Shown: positions 35,717 through 48,083 of the stretch, in pieces
How the letters are laid out: each line of letters opens with the position of its first letter
How positions within the stretch are numbered: the first letter of the stretch is position 1
Origin: Pempheris klunzingeri
Lineage: Eukaryota > Chordata > Actinopteri > Acropomatiformes > Pempheridae
Assembly (NCBI RefSeq): GCF_042242105.1
Contig: NC_092022.1
Coordinates: 26,611,001-26,675,000 of the forward strand
Direction of reading: 5' to 3'
Length of the DNA stretch: 64,000 nt
Notes under the pieces: model-generated
Seen by the model: only the letters and a program-made list of their open reading frames with translations
Databases searched by the model: none
What the model was told of the DNA's origin: nothing
Translations under genes and position numbers: made by a program

Positions 35717-38033
35717 GTCAGACAGACAGATGTGTTCACCTCTGTTTCCTCTGACTGTTGTTTCTTCCTCCTGCAAAAAGTTTCATATAATCAGTCAAAG
35801 TTTAATTTTCAGAAAGAAAACATGAAAAGGATCAAAATAGTAGATGTTTAGAGTGAATGTTGTAGTTACTCCTCCTGTGGCTCCGCCTGTTGTCCCGCCT
35901 GTTGCCCTGCCTGTTGCCCTGCCTGTTGCTCCACCTGTTGCCCCTCCTCTTGCCCCGCCTGTTGCCCCGCCTGTTGCCCCTCCTGTTGCTCCTCCTGTTG
36001 CCCCTCCTGTTGCTCCTCCTGTTGCCCCTCCTGTTGCTCCTCCTGTTGAAAGAATTTCACATTACACTCAGCAGCTTGCAGACAAAAGGGATAAAAGAGA
36101 TAAAAGTTTTTTTCACACAGACTGTTTCCTCTCCACCAAAAGTCTGTTAAACTGTTAATTTAATGAGGTAGGAAATATGTTTGTTTAGAGTATAGAGTTA
36201 CCCCCCAACCCCCCCAGACAGACTTCTGTATCCTCACCAAACAGCATAAGAGCCAACAGGTGTTGATTCCTTACCTGGTTTTGTCCTGCAGGAGTTTCAA
36301 TCAGTTCCTCAACAGCATCAAAACACTCTTCCCACGATTTATCACGTAAGTTTTCATTTACTACTTCTGTCAACTTCTCTTTTGCTTTTTTTCTCAAAAT
36401 GCCTTTCACTACATTGTCCTCGTCCAAAATCACTTTGTAAAGTGCAAAGTTTCCGTTCCAACATGAGCCGTTGCAGCATTTTCTCCATTCAAATGACGTC
36501 ATTAAGGAAACCACAACAAGGACACCGAAGAGAACACTGAGGCCGATAACCTGGAGGAGAGGAGCCAGAGTCGGTTATAATGTCACCACAGAGTTCATTG
36601 TCTCCAGATAACAGAGGCTGATAACAGGATGCAGATACAATATGATGTGAGCATTAACCATAACCACTGCAACCAGTGGAAGAACCGACTGACAGGACGT
36701 GTTTGAAGCAAGAAAAACTCACCATGGACTTGTTCTTCAGTTCAGTGATGGTCAACTGTTCCTCTGCTGTGATGTTGTTCTTGTCTTTGCAGGCCAAATG
36801 TCTCTGTTGTTCAGACTGATCGTTCTGACAGCAAACGTACCAATCTCCATTGATGAACACGAACACAGGCCACAGCAGGCCAACGAAAATCGACTTGAAG
36901 ATGCGACAGAATAAAACACAGGAAAATGTGTCCAGTCTTTTCCTGCAGCGGATGACTTCAGTCCCACCTTGTTTCAAACATGTGCACACTTCAGTCCAAC
37001 ATCGTTTCAAACATGTGCACACTTCAGTGACACCTTCTGTGGCAGATGTACTCACTGCTTCAGTGACACCTTCTGTGGCAGATGTACTCACTGCTTCAGT
37101 GACACCTTCTGTGGCAGATGTACTCACTGCTTCAGTGACACCTTCTGTGGCAGATGTACTCACTACTTCAGTGACACCTTCTGTGGCAGATGTACTCACT
37201 GCTTCAGTGACACCTTCTGTGGCAGATGTACTCACTGCTTCAGTGACACCTTCTGTGGCAGATGTACTCACTGCTTCAGTGACACCTTCTGTGGCAGATG
37301 TACTCACTGCTTCAGTGACACCTTCTGTGGCAGATGTACTCACTGCTTCAGTGACACCTTCTGTGGCAGATGTACTCACTGCTTCAGTGACACCTTCTGT
37401 GGCAGATGTACTCACTGCTTCAGTGACACCTTCTGTGGCAGATGTACTCACTACTTCAGTGACACCTTCTGTGGCAGATGTACTCACTACTTCAGTGACA
37501 CCTTCTGTGGCAGATGTACTCACTGCTTCAGTGACACCTTCTGTGGCAGATGTACTCACTGCTTCAGTCCCACCTTCTGTGGCAGATGTACTCACTGCTT
37601 CAGTCCCACCTTCTGTGGCAGATGTACTCACTGCTTCAGTGACACCTTCTGTGGCAGATGTACTCACTGCTTCAGTGACACCTTCTGTGGCAGATGTACT
37701 CACTGCTTCAGTGACACCTTCTGTGGCAGATGTACTCACTACTTCAGTGACACCTTCTGTGGCAGATGTACTCACTGCTTCAGTCCCACCTTGTTTCGAA
37801 CATGTACAGCTACATGTGTATTTCCAGGCTCTTTGAAATATCTTGTCCGTCCAAAGATGCAAAACAAGCAAAATAAAAGCCGGCATCCACATGTACATGT
37901 AGCAGGAATCAGCTTGTGGTTTGCAGGAGCACTGAAAATCCTTATCAAGCACAACATTGTGAATAAAAATCACAATGATGGCGATGTAGGTGCTGAGCTG
38001 TTTGAGAAAGAATTCTGGAAAGATGTTCTTCAT
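35432..38033 (-). CDS. CALHM-like channel subunit, copy 6, giant cytoplasmic-loop repeat (613 aa)
   Basis: Exons 36723-38033, 36275-36550, 35870-36042, 35740-35770 and 35432-35482, all in phase. The channel core is intact (MKNIFPEFFLKQLST, FQCSC, YMWMPAFILLVLHLW, FINGDWYVCC, TM4, last exon TESEDDEAPA). FING replaces the FIDG/LIDG of the paralogues, an Asp-to-Asn change in an otherwise conserved family motif. Between TM2 and TM3, on the cytoplasmic side in CALHM topology, are 21 units of a 36-bp repeat encoding GVTEAVSTSATE with GGTEAV and GVTEVV variants, followed by Cys-bearing units (EVCTCLKRCWTEV). The tail exon reads its 12-bp repeat as EEQQEGQQ, then QAEPQEE. At 613 aa it is about twice the usual family length. 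Confidence 0.78.
35879..36043 (-). repeat. 12-bp coding minisatellite, about 13 units (copy 6 tail)
   Basis: Same 12-bp family, read as Glu-Glu-Gln-Gln / Glu-Gly-Gln-Gln because the exon begins GAGGAG rather than GATGGGG. Confidence 0.94.
37031..37786 (-). repeat. 36-bp coding minisatellite, 21 units (copy 6 loop)
   Basis: Plus-strand unit begins cttcagtgacaccttctgtg and encodes GVTEAVSTSATE on the minus strand. The units are nearly identical, with three variants. Copy 1 has two units (about 15348-15420) and copy 3 one. It lies between TM2 and TM3. Confidence 0.93.
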
Positions 38034-38883
38034 CTTTGGTGCAAACTTGGCATCTGCTGACAGCTGCTGCACGTAAGGTCTTGATATACTTTCAGGAAAC
38101 CGCTCGACTGTGGATGGAACAAAAGTGTTACGCAACAAATACACAACAGTTTCTCTTTCTCTCTCTCCCTAACCTCCCAGATCCTGGTTCTGTTAATGGG
38201 AAGTTCTTCCTGCCACTGTTTCCTAATATAATATCTGATGTTGCTCATGTGGAGATTCTTGAATCCTTAATGTTGAATTTCTGAATTGTTTGGTCTGAGC
38301 TGCTCTTTATGGAAAGAGTCTTGATAACGCTGTTATTAATTGGTGCTATATAAATAAAGATTGATTGATTGTCGACGTGGGCGAGAGATTGATTTATATC
38401 ATACTGTCCCAGGATTAAATACACTGAAGTTATCTTTTGCCTTTAAAAACAACAGTATGGTAGCTTTATAGTATTTGGTATGATTTTTTGATAAGACAGC
38501 TGATCGTGTCCAGTTACTCCATGATTTTCTCTTTAAGACTGCAGGCAGAAATGAAAAGGTTGGCTGAGGACACCTTTCGTACAACAGCTTCTATAATATA
38601 AATCTCTTTTCTTTAAAAGCTACGGCACCAGTCAGTCAACTAAATAACTACACCTACAATATACTCACTAGGGACATGCCCAGGAAACCTCTAAGGGGAG
38701 GCGTCCTTAACCTGGAGGAGAGGAGCCAGAGTTGGTTATAACGTCACCACAGAGTTCATTGTCTCCAGATAACAGAGGCTGATAACAGGATACAGATACA
38801 ATATGATGTGAGCATTAACCATAACCACTGCAACCAGTGGAAGAACCGACTGACAGGACGTGTTTGAAGCAAGAAAAACTCAC

Positions 38884-39566
38884 CATGGACTCGTTCTTCA
38901 GTTCAGTGATGGTCGACTGTTCCTCTGCTGTGATGTTGTTCTTGCCTTTGCAGGCCAAATGTCTCTGTTGTTCAGACTGATCGTTCTGACAGCAAACGTA
39001 CCAATCTCCATCGATCAACACGGACACAGGCCACAGCAGGCCAACGAAAACCGACTTGAAGATGCGACAGAATAAAACACCGTATTCCTGCAGCTGCTGA
39101 CTTCAGTCCCACCTTGTGTCGAACATATACACACTTAATTCACACATTGTTTCGAACATGTACAGGTACATATGTATTTCCAGGCTCTTTGAAATATCTT
39201 GTCCATCCAGAGATGCAAAACAAGCAAAATAAAACCCGGCATCACCATGTACATGTAGCAGGAAACAGCTTGTGGTTTGCAGGAGCACTGAAAATCCTCG
39301 TCAAGCACAACATTGTAAATAAAAATCACTGTGCACCATCTTTCCCTGCAGCTGATGATCTACAGCTACATGTGTATTTCCAGGCTGTTTGAAATATCTT
39401 GTCCGTCCAAAGATGCAAAACAAGCAAAATAAAAATCTTGGTTGCAGGAACACTGAAAATCTTTGTTAAGAACAACATTGTAAATAAAAATCTCAAAGAT
39501 GGCGATGAAGGTGCTAAGCTGACTGAGAGCATATTGTGGAAAGATGTTCTTGATCTTTGGTGCCAA
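38884..39566 (-). pseudogene. CALHM-like chimeric pseudogene, copy 7
   Basis: Two exon-1 fragments are joined head to tail. The upstream one (about 39340-39566) has KIKNIFPQYALSQLST in TM1 with the start ATG changed to ATC, and breaks after FQCSC with loss of TM2. The downstream one repeats TM1-TM2 (FIYNVVLDEDFQCSC, FILLVLHLWMDKIF), then has a stop (CSKQCVN) and lacks about 16 net bases before TM3. The 3' part (LIDGDWYVCC to the GTGAGT donor at 38884) is preserved, but exon 2 is cut off a few bases after its acceptor (near 38,715). It cannot make a channel. Confidence 0.8.
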
Positions 39567-42311
39567 TCTGCTGACAGCTGCTGCACGTACTCAAAACAGT
39601 TTGACAACCCACAGAAAGTCGACATGGGCGAGAGACGTAAATCTGTCTCTACTTATGGTGAAACTGATTTTTTTTAAAAATATTTTGTTTGTTGTCCTGC
39701 CAATTCAGAGTGAAAATTAATACACAGACTTGAACAATAATCTTGAATATGTAAACAACAGATTTCAGAACGGCTGCAACAAAGCAAAGATTTGAGCTTT
39801 TGTTTGGTTTATTTTGGCAACTTTTAAAACGGTTACTGTCCATTAGATAAGTCTTTATTTATCCCACAGTGGGGAAATTCACAATCATGTGAATAGTGAG
39901 TACAATGCAGCAGAAACAGGAAATTATTTGCCCGAGAGACATAAACCTCAAGTGCCAGTGGTTATGAAAGTGTGCACAATACTTTATAAGTCACATGGCT
40001 TTTGGTTTGGTCCTAATACGTAACAGACAATATCAGAAACTTAAAGTACTTTTACCCAGTTTTACTCCCGCCAAAGGTCCCTGACTTGATTGATAATTGC
40101 ATCATAACATCATGAAAGTTATAATCGTAGCACTCAGTGACGTTGTGCAGAGTTCTAGGAGCTGAAAGCTGTTCCAATACAAAAAAATACGAAGCACAAA
40201 GTTTCTTTTAAACCGACTTTCCAAAGAACAAAATCAGCTAAAGCAAACTCAAGCCTGCGTCCAATGAGAAACAGCAATAGAGCAACCAAACCACAAAGAA
40301 ACCAAAGTATCTGAGAATATGAGGAAGCATCACAGATTTAGAGGTTGTGGATGAAGTTGTTTGCAGAAGAGTTTGGTCTAGACCTGCGTCTTGAGATAAT
40401 GCTGTATTGGCGCTATATAAATAACGATTGATTGATTGAAAGGGATCGCACTGTGATCTAGTGGGCAGTGTTTATCCAACATGCGGCAGCTGTTGTGTTA
40501 TTTCACATTTACTCAAAGAAACCAACATTTGTATGAATGTTTATATTTTCTTGATGAATTTTTTTTTTTTTATTGCATTGGATTCGTCAGTTCCACCAAC
40601 ATAACAAAGAAACACAAGAGAAATACTCTGGACTACATTTAATTGATTGGGAATTTGTCATTTAAACACCAAAATGTATGCATATTAAAACAACCATAAA
40701 AACAATCAATCAACTGTATTTGTCAGTAGATTTTAGTTAAATCTGAGCCATGAATGCTGAGTAAATAATATTTGTGATATTGTTACCAACAAATCTAAAC
40801 TACAACTCATCAGGCCGACCAGCCACAACTACAGAAAAACATTCCTTCCACAGAGGAAAATTAAAAATTACTTAATTAACAAGTCATTCACGCAGCAACT
40901 GTCATCCTTTGAATTATATCATGATATTTTTCAAATTGCTCATATTTCTGCAACTCAAATTAAAAACGTGGAACTAGGATGTGGAATTGAAACTCCCCCA
41001 AAGGCCCGACAGTTACATGAATGAGGAAACACTGTACAAATAAATACATTCAGCAGAAAACATGTCACTGGCACAGCATGAATACAAAAAACAGGAAATG
41101 TAACAACAACAGAAGCTTTAAGGTAAAGCTGCTCCATCCTGAGCAAAGAGACCAAAGACTCACGATATGTTGACGTCACTAGAAAACCAAAGAACGTCTC
41201 ACAACAAACTGTACAAAAACAAAACTTTTTTTATATCAATCATGTTTGATTTCAAAAACATTACCAGCAACTGAATATTGGCAAGACCAAAGTCCAATCC
41301 AATATTTATCCAATTTATTAAAAAGGGTTTAAAAATGAGTCTTTAAAAATGCGCCCTCTTCCTGTTTTGTGTTATAGTCATTATTGTTCACTCAGGAACC
41401 TTTAGGTGTTTCTCTAAACAAGGTGTGTCTCTGTTTTTCTACTGAATATTAATATTGTGGTAAAAAGTTGACTGAACTCTGGTGTTGTGTGAAACATTAG
41501 AGGACCCAGGACGGTTCCCTGGGGAAACCGCTCGACTGTGGATGGAACAAAAGTGTTACACAACAAATACACAACAGTTTCTCTTTCTCTCTCTCCCTAA
41601 CCTCCCAGATCCTGGTTCTGTTAATGGGAAGTTCTTCCTGCCACTGTTTCCTAATATAATATCTGATGCTGCTCATGTGGAGATTCTTGAATCCTTAATG
41701 TTGAATTTCTGAATTGTTTGGTCTGAGCTGCTCTTTATGGAAAGAGTCTTGATAACGCTGTTATTAATTGGTGCTATATAAATAAAGATTGATTGATTGT
41801 CGACGTGGGCGAGAGATTGATTTATATCATACTGTCCCAGGATTAAATACACTGAAGTTATCTTTTGCCTTTAAAAACAACAGTATGGTAGCTTTATAGT
41901 ATTTGGTATGATTTTTTGATAAGACAGCTGATCGTGTCCAGTTACTCCATGATTTTCTCTTTAAGACTGCAGGCAGAAATGAAAAGGTTGGCTGAGGACA
42001 CCTTTCGTACAACAGCTTCTATAATATAAATCTCTTTTCTTTAAAAGCTACGGCACCAGTCAGTCAACTAAATAACTACACCTACAATATACTCACTAGG
42101 GACATGCCCAGGAAACCTCTAAGGGGAGGCGTCCTTAACCTGGAGGAGAGGAGCCAGAGTTGGTTATAACGTCACCACAGAGTTCATTGTCTCCAGATAA
42201 CAGAGGCTGATAACAGGATACAGATACAATATGATGTGAGCATTAACCATAACCACTGCAACCAGTGGAAGAACCGACTGACAGGACGTGTTTGAAGCAA
42301 GAAAAACTCAC

Positions 42312-42994
42312 CATGGACTCGTTCTTCAGTTCAGTGATGGTCGACTGTTCCTCTGCTGTGATGTTGTTCTTGTCTTTGCAGGCCAAATGTCTCTGTTGTT
42401 CAGACTGATCGTTCTTACAGCAAACGTACCAATCTCCATCGATCAACACAGACACAGGCCACAGCAGGCCAACGAAAACCGACTTGAAGATGCGACAGAA
42501 TAAAACACCGTATTCCTGCAGCTGCTGACTTCAGTCCCACCTTGTGTCGAACATATACACACTTAATTCACACATTGTTTCGAACATGTACAGGTACATG
42601 TGTATTTCCAGGCTCTTTGAAATATCTTGTCCATCCAGAGATGCAAAACAAGCAAAATAAAACCCGGCATCACCATGTACATGTAGCAGGAAACAGCTTG
42701 TGGTTTGCAGGAGCACTGAAAATCCTCGTCAAGCACAACATTGTAAATAAAAATCACTGTGCACCATCTTTCCCTGCAGCTGATGATCTACAGCTACATG
42801 TGTATTTCCAGGCTGTTTGAAATATCTTGTCCGTCCAAAGATGCAAAACAAGCAAAATAAAAATCTTGGTTGCAGGAACACTGAAAATCTTTGTTAAGAA
42901 CAACATTGTAAATAAAAATCTCAAAGATGGCGATGAAGGTGCTAAGCTGACTGAGAGCATATTGTGGAAAGATGTTCTTGATCTTTGGTGCCAA
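42312..42994 (-). pseudogene. CALHM-like chimeric pseudogene, copy 8
   Basis: Near-identical to copy 7, exactly 3,428 bp away, with the same lost start, the same stop, the same deletion before TM3 and the same missing exon 2. A few substitutions are visible (for example CCKNDQ for CCQNDQ). It was copied as part of the tandem 3.4-kb unit after inactivation. Confidence 0.8.
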
Positions 42995-45739
42995 TCTGCT
43001 GACAGCTGCTGCACGTACTCAAAACAGTTTGACAACCCACAGAAAGTCGACATGGGCGAGAGACGTAAATCTGTCTCTACTTATGGTGAAACTGATTTTT
43101 TTTAAAAATATTTTGTTTGTTGTCCTGCCAATTCAGAGTGAAAATTAATACACAGACTTGAACAATAATCTTGAATATGTAAACAACAGATTTCAGAACG
43201 GCTGCAACAAAGCAAAGATTTGAGCTTTTGTTTGGTTTATTTTGGCAACTTTTAAAACGGTTACTGTCCATTAGATAAGTCTTTATTTATCCCACAGTGG
43301 GGAAATTCACAATCATGTGAATAGTGAGTACAATGCAGCAGAAACAGGAAATTATTTGCCCGAGAGACATAAACCTCAAGTGCCAGTGGTTATGAAAGTG
43401 TGCACAATACTTTATAAGTCACATGGCTTTTGGTTTGGTCCTAATACGTAACAGACAATATCAGAAACTTAAAGTACTTTTACCCAGTTTTACTCCCGCC
43501 AAAGGTCCCTGACTTGATTTATAATTGCATCATAACATCATGAAAGTTATAATCGTAGCACTCAGTGACGTTGTGCAGAGTTCTAGGAGCTGAAAGCTGT
43601 TCCAATACAAAAAAATACGAAGCACAAAGTTTCTTTTAAACCGACTTTCCAAAGAACAAAATCAGCTAAAGCAAACTCAAGCCTGCGTCCAATGAGAAAC
43701 AGCTACAGAGCAACAGAACCACAAAGAAACCAAAGTATCTGAGAATATGAGGAAGCATCACAGATTTAGAGGTTGTGGATGAAGTTGTTTGCAGAAGAGT
43801 TTGGTCTAGACCTGCGTCTTGAGATAATGCTGTATTGGCGCTATATAAATAACGATTGATTGATTGAAAGGGATCGCACTGTGATCTAGTGGGCAGTGTT
43901 TATCCAACATGCGGCAGCTGTTGTGTTATTTCACATTTACTCAAAGAAACCAACATTTGTATGAATGTTTATATTTTCTTGATGAATTTTTTTTTTTTTA
44001 TTGCATTGGATTCGTCAGTTCCACCAACATAACAAAGAAACACAAGAGAAATACTCTGGACTACATTTAATTGATTGGGAATTTGTCATTTAAACACCAA
44101 AATGTATGCATATTAAAACAACCATAAAAACAATCAATCAACTGTATTTGTCAGTAGATTTTAGTTAAATCTGAGCCATGAATGCTGAGTAAATAATATT
44201 TGTGATATTGTTACCAACAAATCTAAACTACAACTCATCAGGCCGACCAGCCACAACTACAGAAAAACATTCCTTCCACAGAGGAAAATTAAAAATTACT
44301 TAATTAACAAGTCATTCACGCAGCAACTGTCATCCTTTGAATTATATCATGATATTTTTCAAATTGCTCATATTTCTGCAACTCAAATTAAAAACGTGGA
44401 ACTAGGATGTGGAATTGAAACTCCCCCAAAGGCCCCACAGTTACATGAATGAGGAAACACTGTACAAATAAATACATTCAGCAGAAAACATGTCACCGGC
44501 ACAGCATGAATACAAAAAACAGGAAATGTAACAACAACAGAAGCTTTAAGGTAAAGCTGCTCCATCCTGAGCAAAGAGACCAAAGACTCACGATATGTTG
44601 ACGTCACTAGAAAACCAAAGAACATCTCACAACAAACTGTACAAAAACAAAACTTTTTTTATATCAATCATGTTTGATTTCAAAAACATTACCAGCAACT
44701 GAATATTGGCAAGACCAAAGTCCAATCCAATATTTATCCAATTTATTAAAAAGGGTTTAAAAATGAGTCTTTAAAAATGCGCCCTCTTCCTGTTTTGTGT
44801 TATAGTCATTATTGTTCACTCAGGAAGCTTTAGGTGTTTCTCTAAACAAGGTGTGTCTCTGTTTTTCTACTGAATATTAATATTGTGGTAAAAAGTTGAC
44901 TGAACTCTGGTGTTGTGTGAAACATTAGAGGACCCAGGACGGTTCCCTGGGGAAACCGCTCGACTGTGGATGGAACAAAAGTGTTGCACAACAAATACAC
45001 AACAGTTTCTCTTTCTCTCTCTCCCTAACCTCCCAGATCCTGGTTCTGTTAATGGGAAGTTCTTCCTGCCACTGTTTCCTAATATAATATCTGATGCTGC
45101 TCATGTGGAGATTCTTGAATCCTTAATGTTGAATTTCTGAATTGTTTGGTCTGAGCTGCTCTTTATGGAAAGAGTCTTGATAACGCTGTTATTAATTGGT
45201 GCTATATAAATAAAGATTGATTGATTGTCGACGTGGGCGAGAGATTGATTTATATCATACTGTCCCAGGATTAAATACACTGAAGTTATCTTTTGCCTTT
45301 AAAAACAACAGTATGGTAGCTTTATAGTATTTGGTATGATTTTTTGATAAGACAGCTGATCGTGTCCAGTTACTCCATGATTTTCTCTTTAAGACTGCAG
45401 GCAGAAATGAAAAGGTTGGCTGAGGACACCTTTCGTACAACAGCTTCTATAATATAAATCTCTTTTCTTTAAAAGCTACGGCACCAGTCAGTCAACTAAA
45501 TAACTACACCTACAATATACTCACTAGGGACATGCCCAGGAAACCTCTAAGGGGAGGCGTCCTTAACCTGGAGGAGAGGAGCCAGAGTTGGTTATAATGT
45601 CACCACAGAGTTCATTGTCTCCAGATAACAGAGGCTGATAACAGGATACAGATACAATATGATGTGAGCATTAACCATAACCACTGCAACCAGTGGAAGA
45701 ACCGACTGACAGGACGTGTTTGAAGCAAGAAAAACTCAC

Positions 45740-46422
45740 CATGGACTCGTTCTTCAGTTCAGTGATGGTCGACTGTTCCTCTGCTGTGATGTTGTTCTTG
45801 TCTTTGCAGGCCAAATGTCTCTGTTGTTCAGACTGATCGTTCTTACAGCAAACGTACCAATCTCCATCGAGCCACACGGACACAGGCCACAGCAGGCCAA
45901 CGAAAACCGCCTTGATGATGCGACAGAATAAAACACCGTATTCCTGCAGCTGCTGACTTCAGTCCCACCTTGTGTCGAACATATACACACTTAATTCACA
46001 CATTGTTTCGAACATGTACAGGTACATGTGTATTTCCAGGCTCTTTGAAATATCTTGTCCATCCAGAGATGCAAAACAAGCAAAATAAAACCCGGCATCA
46101 CCATGTACATGTAGCAGGAAACAGCTTGTGGTTTGCAGGAGCACTGAAAATCCTCGTCAAGCACAACATTGTAAATAAAAATCACTGTGCACCATCTTTC
46201 CCTGCAGCTGATGATCTACAGCTACATGTGTATTTCCAGGCTGTTTGAAATATCTTGTCCGTCCAAAGATGCAAAACAAGCAAAATAAAAATCTTGGTTG
46301 CAGGAACACTGAAAATCTTTGTTAAGAACAACATTGTAAATAAAAATCTCAAAGATGGCGATGAAGGTGCTAAGCTGACTGAGAGCATATTGTGGAAAGA
46401 TGTTCTTGATCTTTGGTGCCAA
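45740..46422 (-). pseudogene. CALHM-like chimeric pseudogene, copy 9
   Basis: Third copy of the same chimeric relic, a further 3,428 bp on. It shares all disabling lesions; VWLDGDWYVCC replaces VLIDGDWYVCC, and the CCKNDQ change is shared with copy 8, suggesting copies 8 and 9 are the closest pair. Confidence 0.8.
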
Positions 46423-48083
46423 TCTGCTGACAGCTGCTGCACGTACTCAAAACAGTTTGACAACCCACAGAAAGTCGACATGGGCGAGAGACGTAAATCT
46501 GTCTCTACTTATGGTGAAACTGATTTTTTTTTAAATATTTTGTTTGTTGTCCTGCCAATTCAGAGTGAAAATTAATACACAGACTTGAACAATAATCTTG
46601 AATATGTAAACAACAGATTTCAGAACGGCTGCAACAAAGCAAAGATTTGAGCTTTTGTTTGGTTTATTTTGGCAACTTTTAAAACGGTTACTGTCCATTA
46701 GATAAGTCTTTATTTATCCCACAGTGGGGAAATTCACAATCATGTGAATAGTGAGTACAATGCAGCAGAAACAGGAAATTATTTGCCCGAGAGACATAAA
46801 CCTCAAGTGCCAGTGGTTATGAAAGTGTGCACAATACTTTATATGTCACATGGCTTTTGGTTTGGTCCTAATACGTAACAGACAATATCAGAAACTTAAA
46901 GTACTTTTACCCAGTTTTACTCCCGCCAAAGGTCCCTGACTTGATTTATAATTGCATCATAACATCATGAAAGTTATAATCGTAGCACTCAGTGACGTTG
47001 TGCAGAGTTCTAGGAGCTGAAAGCTGTTCCAATACAAAAAAAGATAATTGAGATAATGCTGTATTGGCACTATATAAATAACGATTGATTGATTGAAAGG
47101 GATCGCACTGTGATCTAGTGGGCAGTGTTTATCCAACATGCGGCAGCTGTTGTGTTATTTCACATTTACTCAAAGAAACCAACATTTGTATGAATGTTTA
47201 TATTTTCTTGATGAATTTTTTTTTTTTTATTGCATTGGATTCGTCAGTTCCACCAACATAACAAAGAAACACAAGAGAAATACTCTGGACTACATTTAAT
47301 TGATTGGGAATTTGTCATTTAAACACCAAAATGTATGCATATTAAAACAACCATAAAAACAATCAATCAACTGTATTTGTCAGTAGATTTTAGTTAAATC
47401 TGAGCCATGAATGCTGAGTAAATAATATTTGTGATATTGTTACCAACAAATCTAAACTACAACTCATCAGGCCGACCAGCCACAACTACAGAAAAACATT
47501 CCTTCCACAGAGGAAAATTAAAAATTACTTAATTGACAAGTCATTCACGCAGCAACTGTCATCCTTTGAATTATATCATGATATTTTTCAAATTGCTCAT
47601 ATTTCTGCAACTCAAATTAAAAACGTGGAACTAGGATGTGGAATTGAAACTCCCCCAAAGGCCCCACAGTTACATGAATGAGGAAACACTGTACAAATAA
47701 ATACATTCAGCAGAAAACATGTCACCGACAAAAAACAGGAAATGTAACAACAACAGAAGCTTTAAGGTAAAGCTGCTCCATCCTGAGCAAAGAGACCAAA
47801 GACTCACGATATGTTGACGTCACTAGAAAACCAAAGAACGTCTCACAACAAACTGTACAAAAACAAAACTTTTTTTATATCAATCATGTTTGATTTCAAA
47901 AACATTACCAGCAACTGAATATTGGCAAGACCAAAGTCCAATCCAATATTTATCCAATTTATTAAAAAGGGTTTAAAAAACGATTCTTTAAAAATGTGCG
48001 CTCTTCCTGTTTTGTGTTATAGTCATTATTGTTCACTCAGGAACCTTTAGGTGTTTCTCTAAACAAGGTGTGTCTCTGTTTTT

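Larger units (their letters stand above)
13357..38095 (-). repeat. tandem gene-unit array (six units of about 3.8-5.0 kb)
   Basis: Equivalent points (the exon 1 donor) fall at 15075, 19541, 23674, 28673, 32971 and 36723, giving spacings of 4466, 4133, 4999, 4298 and 3752 bp. Each unit also repeats a 3' flank starting GTTACAGGATCAGAGC (near 13357, 17713, 21616, 26815 and 34997; replaced in unit 5) and further flank with ORF-like shadows such as MYRQLKGNAVLH and MSFNQG. Length differences come from retroelement pieces and minisatellites. Confidence 0.88.

Noticed and set aside
35687..35731. (GACA)n arrays considered as CRISPR-like or telomeric repeats
   Set aside because: Simple tetranucleotide microsatellites in introns of a vertebrate gene; no spacers and no telomere motif.
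36850..38060. Plus-strand ORFs of 328 and 363 codons (PSVADVLTASVT and CFSDTFCGRCTH repeats)
   Set aside because: They are antisense shadows of the 36-bp minisatellite in copy 6; a period divisible by three with no stops keeps several frames open. The minus frame is the one flanked by TM helices and splice sites.
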